NCBI GenBank assembly: GCA_021413965.1
Contig: JAIOPI010000010.1
Location: 186,001 to 250,000 of the forward strand
DNA from: Lentisphaerota bacterium
GTDB lineage: Bacteria > Verrucomicrobiota > Kiritimatiellia > UBA8416 > JAIOPI01
Direction: 5' to 3'
Length of the DNA stretch: 64,000 bases
In this document: positions 36,726 through 44,372 of the stretch, piece after piece
Position numbering within the stretch: position 1 is the stretch's first letter
How the letters are laid out: each line of letters starts with the position of its first letter
Translations under genes and position numbers: made by a program
The notes under the pieces: generated by a model
The model's input: the letters and a program-made list of their open reading frames with translations, nothing else
The model's database searches: none
What the model was told of the DNA's origin: nothing

Positions 36726-38417
36726 ATGCAACTCAACTGCTCGCGCACGCTGACAGCCTTCCCTGCACCTCTCGACAGGTGGCCCGCGACCTCCGGGCGC
36801 GGGCTCATCGCGCGCCCCAATCACCCCGCGCTTTCCGCCGCTCGACTCACGCACCACCGCGCCCACACCCGGCTGTCGCGGCTCTCCCTGCTCCTGCCAC
36901 TGCTGTCTCTCGCCTGCGGCGCGCGCCACGAACCAACGCCCCTGCCCGCCGCCCCACCCCCCTCGCCGTCAGCGAAGCACGTGCTGCAGTCCCCCCTCGC
37001 CGGCCGCTGGTACCCCGCCGATGCCGCCGCCCTCAAGGCCCAACTCAAGCGCGACTGGGACGCCGCCCCCATCCACACCAATCGCAACTGGCGCGCCCTC
37101 ATCCTCCCCCACGCCGGCTATGCATACTCCGGCCCGACGGCCATGGCGGGCATCAAGGCTGCCAGCGGCCGATCCTACCGCCGCGTCATCGTCCTCGGAC
37201 CCACGCACCGCGTCAGCATGCCCAATCTCATCAGCCTGCCCGACGCCACCCACATCGCCACGCCGCTCGGTGAGGCGCCGCTCGACCTCGACGTCCTCCG
37301 CGCGCTCGCCAAGGATCCCATGTTCCGCATGATCCCCGCCGCTCAAGACGACGAACACAGCGTTCAAATCGAAATCCCCCTGCTGCAATTCGCCTGGCAT
37401 GACCTCGCGCTCGTGCCACTCGTCGTCGGTCAACTCGACGCGGTCGCCATCCGGCACGCCGCCGCCGTCCTCACGGCCCTCGTCGATGCCGACACCCTCG
37501 TTGTGGCCAGCTCGGACTTCACGCACTACGGCCCAAACTATGGCTACCTTCCCTTTACGCAGGATGTGGCCGCCAACCTCCGCCAGCTGGACCTCGGCGG
37601 CTATGCCTTCATCGCCGAACGCGACGCGGACGGTTTTCTGCGCTACTGTCATGACATGGGCGCCACCTTCTGCGGACGCGATCCGGTCGCCGTCTTGCTC
37701 GCCATGCTGCCAGCCGACGCGACCGCGGAACTTCTGCAGTACGATATGTCCGGACACATCACCGGGGACTTCGAGAACTCAGTCAGCTACTTGGCGGTGG
37801 GCTTTACGGGGGCGTGGTCCCCCCGTGCAGCACCGCTTCAGGAGGAGGCCGCCATGACCCTCAGTGAAACCGACCGTCAAGCCTTGATCGAGATCGCCCG
37901 CACGACCCTTCAGCGCCACCTGCTGAATCAGGACGCTCCGCTGCCCGCCGACCTGGGGCGCACGCCCAGTCCCGTCCTGCGCGCTCCCGGCGCCGCCTTC
38001 GTCACCCTCACGCGACCAGATGGCAGTTTGCGCGGGTGCATCGGTGACATCATCGCCACCGTGCCGCTCTGCGAATCCGTCAGGGACAACGCGATTCGCG
38101 CCGCCACGCAGGATCCGCGTTTTCAACCCGTGACCCCCATGGAGCTGCCGGCGTTGCACATTGAAATATCGGTGCTCACACCACCGCGCCCCGTCACGTC
38201 ATTCAAGGAAATCGAACTCGGCAGACATGGCATCATCCTGAGCAAAGGTCGCCGCCGCGCGCTCTTCCTCCCGCAGGTGGCCCCCGAACAGGGCTGGGAT
38301 CTACCCGAAACCCTGACCCACCTCGCCCTCAAAGCGGGCCTGCCTTCAGACGCGTGGATGGACGGGGCGGAGTTCCAGGTGTTCGAGGCCATCGTGTTTG
38401 GCGAGGAACATCGGTGA
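36726..38417 (+). CDS. amrBA: MEMO (AmrB) - AMMECR1 (AmrA) fusion protein, putative lipoprotein
   Basis: This 563-residue fusion has a MEMO domain (about 90-365) with the conserved metal/active-site residues in 'LPHAGYAYSG', 'GPTHRVS', 'DDEHSVQIEIP', 'SSDFTHYG' and 'CHDMGATFCGRDPVAVLL'. An AMMECR1 domain (about 375-560) follows, with the signature LRGCIG near 434. Before MEMO, 'RLSRLSLLLPLLSLAC' (Cys64) looks like a lipoprotein signal peptide, placing the enzyme outside the cytoplasm. The predicted first ~45 residues are odd and cover a family B repeat (36782-36804), so the true start may be further downstream, for example at a CTG before the hydrophobic run. The stop overlaps the next gene (GTGA). 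Confidence 0.9.
   Translation: MQLNCSRTLTAFPAPLDRWPATSGRGLIARPNHPALSAARLTHHRAHTRLSRLSLLLPLLSLACGARHEPTPLPAAPPPSPSAKHVLQSPLAGRWYPADAAALKAQLKRDWDAAPIHTNRNWRALILPHAGYAYSGPTAMAGIKAASGRSYRRVIVLGPTHRVSMPNLISLPDATHIATPLGEAPLDLDVLRALAKDPMFRMIPAAQDDEHSVQIEIPLLQFAWHDLALVPLVVGQLDAVAIRHAAAVLTALVDADTLVVASSDFTHYGPNYGYLPFTQDVAANLRQLDLGGYAFIAERDADGFLRYCHDMGATFCGRDPVAVLLAMLPADATAELLQYDMSGHITGDFENSVSYLAVGFTGAWSPRAAPLQEEAAMTLSETDRQALIEIARTTLQRHLLNQDAPLPADLGRTPSPVLRAPGAAFVTLTRPDGSLRGCIGDIIATVPLCESVRDNAIRAATQDPRFQPVTPMELPALHIEISVLTPPRPVTSFKEIELGRHGIILSKGRRRALFLPQVAPEQGWDLPETLTHLALKAGLPSDAWMDGAEFQVFEAIVFGEEHR
36782..36804. repeat. Short palindrome, family B copy 2, within predicted amrBA 5' end
   Basis: Same architecture as 496-518: a 7-bp stem (36782-36788 with 36798-36804) around the identical loop acctccggg. 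The single stem difference is a compensated base pair (T/A in copy 1, C/G here). Located at codons ~19-27 of the annotated amrBA frame, which suggests either that the frame's 5' end is untranslated or that the repeat has been absorbed into the coding sequence. Confidence 0.6.
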
Positions 38418-41400
38418 ACACCTCCCGCTGGCAGCAGGCGTCAGACAGCGTGACGCTGCTTGCCATCGGTTGTTTCGCCGTGCTGTCCCAGGCCCTCCTG
38501 TTTCGCGATTTTCTCGGCGTCGTGGAAGGGCACGAACTGGGCGTGGCGTGTTTCTTCGCCGCCTGGCTCCTGTGGGTGGCCGTGGGCGCACTCGCCGGGC
38601 GGCACGCCTCCCGCCGGCTCGATTGCCTTGCCGCGCGACTGGCCGATGTGGCCCTGCTCTACCTTCCGGCGTTTGTCCTTCAGACGGCACTCGTTCACCA
38701 CGGGCGCCAACTGGCAGGAATCCAACCTTATGAGTTGTTCCCATTCGATCGGTTGCTCGCCGCCGCACTTTTCGTCAATGCCCCCGTGAGCCTGTGCACG
38801 GGGTTCCTGTTCACGCTGGCCTGTCGCCGCCTGCGCGACGGCCACACGCTGCCCGTGGCCGCCGTTTTCATCCTGGAGTCCGCCGGCAGCGTGATCGGCG
38901 GTGCCGCCGTGACCGCGCTCCTCGCCGCCGGCGCCGGTCACGCCACCGCCGCCCTCGTTGGCGCCATCCCCCTGGCCGTCGCCCCCGTCATCGCGGCGAA
39001 GCGTCACCCCCGCCGCTGGGCAGCCGCATCGCCCCTGTGCTTGCTTCTTGTTCTCGCCCTCATCGGTGCTGACCGCCGCTGGACGCGCTCGCAGGATCTC
39101 GCCAATTGGAGCCGTCATCTGCCGGCCTCGGCGTGGCAGGGCACATTCGCCACCCCCCAGGCGCGCTACCGCTATGGCGAGTATGAAGGCCAGTTCACCG
39201 TCATGGCCTGGGAATCCGTCATCGATACCCTTCCCGCCACGGAGTCCGCGTCGCGTGTGCTGGCGATCCACCTGGCGCAACAGCCCGACGCCCGCACCGT
39301 CCTCGTGATCGGCCCCGGCACCAGCGGCCTTTGTCGGCGCCTGCTCCACCTGCCCCAGATCCGTGACGTGACCTGGCTCGATGCCGACCCCTCCTACCCT
39401 CTGCGCCTGCAGCAAGTCCTCCCGCCATCCTTGCGCGTTCACGATTCACGACTGCACATACCAGGAACTGACGTCCGCCGTTTCGCAACCGAATCGCGCG
39501 AGCGCTATGACATCATCATCCTGCAACTCCCGGCCGTGACCACGCTCGCGCAGAATCGACTGCAAACCGTCGAATGCCTGAGCGCACTGCGGGAACGCCT
39601 CGCCCCACGCGGCCTGATCGGCATCCGCGTGGGCAGCGGCGAGAATGTGCTCGGACCCGAACTCACGGATGCAGGCGCGTCCCTCTACGCCACGCTGCAC
39701 AATGTCTTTCCAACTGTCGTCATCAAACCTGGCGATGACTCCTGGTTGATGGCCTCAGTCGACGCGCCGCTGACGGAGAAGCCGGCCTTGCTGCGCGACC
39801 GATTTGCCGCCATCCCCGGCGCCCCTGCCATCTTTCCTCCTCCCGGGCTCCTGTCGCTCTACCCGCCTGACCGGATCGCATTCCAGCGCGCGGCATACGA
39901 GACGCGCCTCGCCGACATCGCACACCGCCTCCCTCGCAACACCGACGCGCACCCCACGGCCCTGCTGCTGGGCCTGCTCGTCGCCGCCCGCGAGTCCGGC
40001 GCCGGTCGACACGTCACCGACCTCCTGCGCGATCTGGCCCGCCATGGAACCGCCCTGCCGTTCACCGCCGTCGGACTCGCACTGCTGCTGCGCTGGGCGT
40101 ACCGCCGCGAAGCGGGCTGGCGCGGGGCCACCGTCGCCGACTGGGGCTACGTGGTGTTCGCCACGGGCGCCGCCGCCATGGCGGCCAGCGTCCTGCTCCT
40201 GTTTCAGTTTCAACTGCGACACGGCACCTTCCTGGTCCATATCGGCCTGCTCACGGCGCTGTTCATGCTCGGCCTCACGCTGGGAAGTCTCGGAATTTCC
40301 CGACTGCTGCAGGTCGGGTGCCACCCCGCGCGCGTCTTCGTACCTCTGGCCTTCGCGCATGCCGCCCTGCTCACGGCGCTCGGCGGATTGCCACCGGACT
40401 GTTCACGCACCGCCTTCACCGCGCTGTTCCTGGCGCTCGGCCTGTTCAGCGGCGCCTGCGTCCCGCTCGCCGCCGCCGTCTTCCAGCGCGCCGGCGCCAC
40501 CGATGCCCGCGCCGGCGGCACGATCGACCTCCTCGACCATCTGGGCGGTGCCGCGGGCGGTTTCGCCGCTGGCCTTTTCCTCATCCCCATGTTCGGCGCC
40601 GCCATGACCGCGCTCGCGCTGGGGCTCTGGATCCTCTCCCTCGTGCCGCTGATCCTGGCAACTCGTGAGAGCGCCGGCCCCGCCGCCTCGCCGGCGCGCG
40701 CAACCGGTGCCCGCCGACTCGGCTACCTCGCGGCCGGCATCGTGCTGTTCGCACTCACGGCGAGCCACCTGGTGCGACGCGAAAGCGCGGAGCAGCCCGC
40801 CCGCCAGTTGGCCGAGGCCGCGCGCCTGCTCCTGGCCCCGCTCGCCCCCCACCCTCGCGACCTTCCCAAAACCGCCGGCACGCCCCTGCGTTATTTCGCC
40901 GCCACCGATTCCAATGGAGTCGATATCGCGTACGTGTTGGGGACGCGCGGCATCGACGACCACCAGGTCGGCTACAGCGGCCCCACACATCTCGCCATCA
41001 GGATCACCCCCGACGGCACGCTTCAGGATCTGCACCTCATCCACTCGGACGACACCCCCGCCTACATCGATCGCATCACCGCCTGGCTTCCGGGTCTGCG
41101 CGGGCACAACCTCTTCGAACCCGCCCCGCTGCACGACGTGGACGGACTCACCGGCGCCACGCTCACCTCCCGCGCGATCCTTCGCTCTCTTCAACATGCC
41201 GGCCCGACCTTTGCCACGCGGGCGCTGTCACGCCATGCGCCCAGCGCCCCTCCGGCCGCTCGACGACCCGCGACCGATCGCGGCTTGCTTGTGCTGCTCA
41301 GTCTCCTCGCGGGCGCCCTGGCCCTGCGCCAACGCCCCGCCCCCCGCGCGCGGCGCCTCTTCCTGATCTTGACGGTTGCCGCCGGCGGGCTATGGCTCAA

Positions 41401-42235
41401 TCTGCAGTTCACCTCCGCCCATGTGCTCGCGCTCGCGGATGGCCGGGTGCCCGCCATGATCTGGAGCGCCGCCTTCTGGATGGTCGTCATGCTGCCCATC
41501 ACCGTCCTGCTCGCAGGCAATCTCTACTGCGGCTATGTCTGCCCGTTTGGCGCACTGCAGGAACTGGTTGGCGAACTTTGCCCGCGACGGTGGCGCGCCG
41601 CGGCTGGCCACCCCGCGTGGGCCACTGCCCGCTACCTCAAGTTCGTCCTGCTCGCCATGCTGCTGTTCGCCTTCGCGGCGCGCCCTGACGCCCGGCTCGC
41701 AGCCGCGGACCCGCTGGTCACCGTCTTCATGCCCGATCGCCCCGCAGGCGTTTCCGCGCTCGCCTTCGCCGCGCTCCTCCTCGCCTTCTGCTTCGGCCGC
41801 TTCTGGTGCCGGACGCTCTGTCCCGCCGGCGCCTTCCTCTCGCTGTTCAATCGCTGGCGGCTGCTGCGCGCCCTGAACCCTCCGGTTGTTCCAGCCCACT
41901 GCGACTACGGCATTCAGCATCAACGACAACGCGACTGCCTGCACTGCGATCGATGCCGGACCCCTGCCCCGCCACGCACCGACAATCCTCACGCGCGGAT
42001 GATCATCGTCGCCGCCGCACTCCTGCTGGCAGCCTGGGTCATCGTCCGCGCGGTGGATGCCTGGCGCAAAGGCGATGACGCCAACACCACGGCCATGCTG
42101 AGCGCCGGCGGCATGCGCGACGTCGACCGGCTTCGCCTCCAGCGACTGATCGACGGAGGCCAGCTGTCCAACCATGAAGCGCTTTACTACGGACCTGTCA
42201 CCAACGCCACGCCGCCCGATCGTGCCGGGCCTTGA
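38414..42235 (+). CDS. Giant membrane fusion: spermidine-synthase-like + FMN-binding + NapH/NosR-like 4Fe-4S
   Basis: This 1273-residue protein starts at GTG 38414 with GAGGA 7 bases upstream, overlapping the amrBA stop. Order of parts: transmembrane block (about 10-230); SAM/spermidine-synthase-like Rossmann domain (about 280-455) with 'VLVIGPGTSGLCRRLLHL', 'DVTWLDADPSYPLR' and 'RYDIIILQLPAVTT'; second transmembrane block (about 555-770); extracytoplasmic FMN-binding domain (about 830-930) with the flavin-attachment motif 'DGLTGATLTSRAIL' near 909; then transmembrane helices with polyferredoxin motifs CGYVCPFGALQE (near 1038), CRTLCPAGAFLSLF (near 1131) and CLHCDRC (near 1174). The last half resembles NosR/NapH-type membrane electron-transfer proteins. 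It is probably a transmembrane redox unit serving the AmmeMemoRadiSam proteins encoded just upstream; this role is inferred. Confidence 0.85.
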   Translation: MNTSRWQQASDSVTLLAIGCFAVLSQALLFRDFLGVVEGHELGVACFFAAWLLWVAVGALAGRHASRRLDCLAARLADVALLYLPAFVLQTALVHHGRQLAGIQPYELFPFDRLLAAALFVNAPVSLCTGFLFTLACRRLRDGHTLPVAAVFILESAGSVIGGAAVTALLAAGAGHATAALVGAIPLAVAPVIAAKRHPRRWAAASPLCLLLVLALIGADRRWTRSQDLANWSRHLPASAWQGTFATPQARYRYGEYEGQFTVMAWESVIDTLPATESASRVLAIHLAQQPDARTVLVIGPGTSGLCRRLLHLPQIRDVTWLDADPSYPLRLQQVLPPSLRVHDSRLHIPGTDVRRFATESRERYDIIILQLPAVTTLAQNRLQTVECLSALRERLAPRGLIGIRVGSGENVLGPELTDAGASLYATLHNVFPTVVIKPGDDSWLMASVDAPLTEKPALLRDRFAAIPGAPAIFPPPGLLSLYPPDRIAFQRAAYETRLADIAHRLPRNTDAHPTALLLGLLVAARESGAGRHVTDLLRDLARHGTALPFTAVGLALLLRWAYRREAGWRGATVADWGYVVFATGAAAMAASVLLLFQFQLRHGTFLVHIGLLTALFMLGLTLGSLGISRLLQVGCHPARVFVPLAFAHAALLTALGGLPPDCSRTAFTALFLALGLFSGACVPLAAAVFQRAGATDARAGGTIDLLDHLGGAAGGFAAGLFLIPMFGAAMTALALGLWILSLVPLILATRESAGPAASPARATGARRLGYLAAGIVLFALTASHLVRRESAEQPARQLAEAARLLLAPLAPHPRDLPKTAGTPLRYFAATDSNGVDIAYVLGTRGIDDHQVGYSGPTHLAIRITPDGTLQDLHLIHSDDTPAYIDRITAWLPGLRGHNLFEPAPLHDVDGLTGATLTSRAILRSLQHAGPTFATRALSRHAPSAPPAARRPATDRGLLVLLSLLAGALALRQRPAPRARRLFLILTVAAGGLWLNLQFTSAHVLALADGRVPAMIWSAAFWMVVMLPITVLLAGNLYCGYVCPFGALQELVGELCPRRWRAAAGHPAWATARYLKFVLLAMLLFAFAARPDARLAAADPLVTVFMPDRPAGVSALAFAALLLAFCFGRFWCRTLCPAGAFLSLFNRWRLLRALNPPVVPAHCDYGIQHQRQRDCLHCDRCRTPAPPRTDNPHARMIIVAAALLLAAWVIVRAVDAWRKGDDANTTAMLSAGGMRDVDRLRLQRLIDGGQLSNHEALYYGPVTNATPPDRAGP

Positions 42236-42350
42236 TTCCGCCGGAGTTTCGCTTCGAATTCCTCCGGCCGGTGCGGTATAGTCCGATTGCGCGTGAACGC
42301 GCTCCTCGGGAGAAGCACCATGTTACGCATCCGCCCACGTCATCTGCCGC

Positions 42351-43064
42351 TTGTCGTGCGGTCGTGCCTCGTCTTGGCTGGCGTTTCAGGCAGGCGGCTC
42401 CATCCGGGGAATCCAGCCGCACTACGCCCGCCGCGCGGCCGAGGCCCTGGAGCGCCCCCTGCAGCTCAGCGCCGTGCCGGCGAATCAACTCATCGAACAA
42501 CTCCAGCGCGGCGACCTGGATCTCATCATCGGCGCCCCCGGCCAGACCGAAGACGGCCAGCAGCGCGTCATCTTCTCCAAGACCTACCACACCGTGACGC
42601 TGGGAGCACTCGTCCGCCAGAAAGATGCAGCCGGCTATGCTCGGGCGTTGGATGTCAAAAAGGCGCCCGTCATCGTCGGGGCTGAAACCAACACCCCGGG
42701 TGCGGAGTACATGCGCGTCTACTGTTTTGGCGCGAGCCGCAAAACCGTCGTGGCCCAGGCCGATGCCGTGGCCGCCTTGCAGTCCGGCGCCATCGACCTC
42801 TACGTTCACGACGCACAGGTGCTCCAACGCCTGGCGAACCCGCCCGCGTCAGGCGTGACACCACTCGACATCGAACTCCTCCGTCTCGATCTCGTCTGGG
42901 CCATGCCCCGGCGCGAGCGCGCCCTCCAACGCCGCCTCAACCGCCTGATCGACTCCTGGCGCGCCGCGGAAACGCAACGGCATGCCCCTTCAACGCAATC
43001 ACCGGCCGGGACGGCCGGCTCCAGTATGATTCAGAGTCCCCCCGTGAGGCAGACAGCGATATGA
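42351..43064 (+). CDS. Family 3 solute-binding protein, probably frameshifted at the 5' end
   Basis: The frame encodes the bulk of a SBP_bac_3-type binding protein: 'LIEQLQRGDLDLIIGAPGQT' then 'VIFSKTYHTVTLGALVRQ', and 'AVAALQSGAIDLYVHDAQVL' near the end of lobe II. It lacks a proper start here (only TTG) and the first strand of lobe I. A good start with RBS (ATG 42320, GGGAG upstream) lies 31 bases upstream in another frame and encodes a signal-like 'MLRIRPRHLPLVVRSCLVLA'. A single-base indel around 42380-42395 would join them. Such proteins bind amino acids or small ligands in the periplasm; no permease gene is adjacent. It overlaps the PLP enzyme gene (ATGA). Confidence 0.6.
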   Translation: MSCGRASSWLAFQAGGSIRGIQPHYARRAAEALERPLQLSAVPANQLIEQLQRGDLDLIIGAPGQTEDGQQRVIFSKTYHTVTLGALVRQKDAAGYARALDVKKAPVIVGAETNTPGAEYMRVYCFGASRKTVVAQADAVAALQSGAIDLYVHDAQVLQRLANPPASGVTPLDIELLRLDLVWAMPRRERALQRRLNRLIDSWRAAETQRHAPSTQSPAGTAGSSMIQSPPVRQTAI

Positions 43065-44251
43065 CCTTCGACTTCGACACCGTCATCGACCGCCGCCACA
43101 CCGACAGCTTCAAGTGGCGCCGCTATGCCGGCCGCGATGTGCTGCCCCTGTGGGTGGCGGACATGGACTTCGCCTCGCCGCCGGAGGTCCTCGCCGCCCT
43201 TCACGCCCGCGTCGATCATGGCATTTTCGGCTATGCCGAGCCCATGCCCTCGGTCATCGACGCCGTCATGGCCATGCTCGAGCGCGAGTACAACTGGCGC
43301 ATCGAGGCCGAGTGGATTGCCGCCTGGACGCCCGGCGTGGCGGTGGCGCTCCACGTCGTGAGCCGGATGCTGGAACACCCGGAGGATGCCGTCCTGACGT
43401 CCACCCCGATCTACCCGCCCTTCCTGCACGCCCCGCTCAACATGGGGCGGGCATTGCGCAAGGATCCATTGGTGGAGAGAACGGCGGAAGCCTCGACCAT
43501 CGACCATCCCACGTCGCGCTTTGAAATGGCGTTCGACCGCCTCGCCGACGCGCTCGCCCCCCCCACGCGGGCCTTCCTCTTCTGCCATCCCCAGAATCCC
43601 ACCGGACGGGTCTGGTCGCGCACGGAACTGGATCAAGTGGCCGAGACCTGCCTGCGGCATGGCACGCTCGTCTGCTCCGACGAAGTCCACAACGGACTCA
43701 TCCTCGACGCGGACAAGCGTCACATTCCGCTGGCGACGCTCTCGCCCGAGATCGCCGCACGCACGATCACGCTCATGTCACCCAGCAAGACCTACAATAT
43801 CGCGGGCCTGATGTGCGCATGTGCCATCATTCCTGACGCCGCTCTGCGCCGGCGTTTCCAGCGTGCCGCACGCGGCATTGTGAATGAGCTGACACCGTTC
43901 GGGTACGTGGCCTGCGAGGCGGCCTACCGCCATGGGGAGCCGTGGCGCCAAGCCCTGCTGGCCTACCTGCGGGAGAATCGCGATCTCGTGGAAGCCACCG
44001 TCGCCGCCCTGCCCGGCCTGCGCATGAACCACGTCGAAGCCACCTACCTCGCCTGGATCGACTGCCGGGCCACCGGGTGGGAACACCCCGTGGCCACCTT
44101 CGAGGCGACCGGGGTCGGACTCTCCGACGGGACCCTGTTCGGCGCCCCCGGCTGGGCTCGCCTGAATTTCGGCTGCCCCCGCCCCATCCTGCGGGAGGCC
44201 CTCGCCCGCATGGGGCGAGCCTTCGGTTCTTCCCGGCAGCCCCCGACGTGA
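43061..44251 (+). CDS. patB: MalY/PatB-family PLP-dependent C-S lyase/aminotransferase
   Basis: This 396-residue fold-type I PLP enzyme of the MalY/PatB group starts with 'DRRHTDSFKWRRYAGRDVLP' and 'LWVADMDFASPPEVLAAL', both typical. Further motifs are 'FLFCHPQNPTGRVWSRTEL' (PLP ring Asn), 'CSDEVHNGLI' (Asp/Tyr-equivalent region) and the Schiff-base Lys243 in 'SPSKTYNIAGL'; 'ARLNFGCPR' holds the carboxylate-binding Arg. Family members cleave cystathionine or similar C-S bonds in the cytoplasm. ATG 43061 overlaps the stop of the preceding binding-protein gene. Confidence 0.92.
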   Translation: MTFDFDTVIDRRHTDSFKWRRYAGRDVLPLWVADMDFASPPEVLAALHARVDHGIFGYAEPMPSVIDAVMAMLEREYNWRIEAEWIAAWTPGVAVALHVVSRMLEHPEDAVLTSTPIYPPFLHAPLNMGRALRKDPLVERTAEASTIDHPTSRFEMAFDRLADALAPPTRAFLFCHPQNPTGRVWSRTELDQVAETCLRHGTLVCSDEVHNGLILDADKRHIPLATLSPEIAARTITLMSPSKTYNIAGLMCACAIIPDAALRRRFQRAARGIVNELTPFGYVACEAAYRHGEPWRQALLAYLRENRDLVEATVAALPGLRMNHVEATYLAWIDCRATGWEHPVATFEATGVGLSDGTLFGAPGWARLNFGCPRPILREALARMGRAFGSSRQPPT

Positions 44252-44304
44252 GGAGCGGACGTCCGCCTCACCCCTCCGCCTCGTCACCGCACCAGATGCG
44301 CCCC

Positions 44305-44340
44305 GGAAAAAGAAACCGCCGGACCCTCGGGCCCGGCGGT
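44305..44340 (-). terminator. Rho-independent terminator of the giant repeat-protein gene
   Basis: On the minus strand a GC stem (accgccggg paired with ccggcggt, 44340-44332 with 44322-44315) is followed directly by TTTCTTTTT. It lies 33-68 bases after the stop of the 5940-codon gene, exactly where its terminator should be. In the plus direction there is no T-tract, so it does not serve patB. Confidence 0.8.
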
Positions 44341-44372
44341 CCTCCGTTGACCATGCGACGAGCGTCGCCGCC

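Noticed and set aside
38414..42235. Annotation as NosR (nitrous oxide reductase maturation)
   Set aside because: Only the FMN-binding and cluster part is NosR-like; the N-terminal half is spermidine-synthase-like and no nos genes are in the window.
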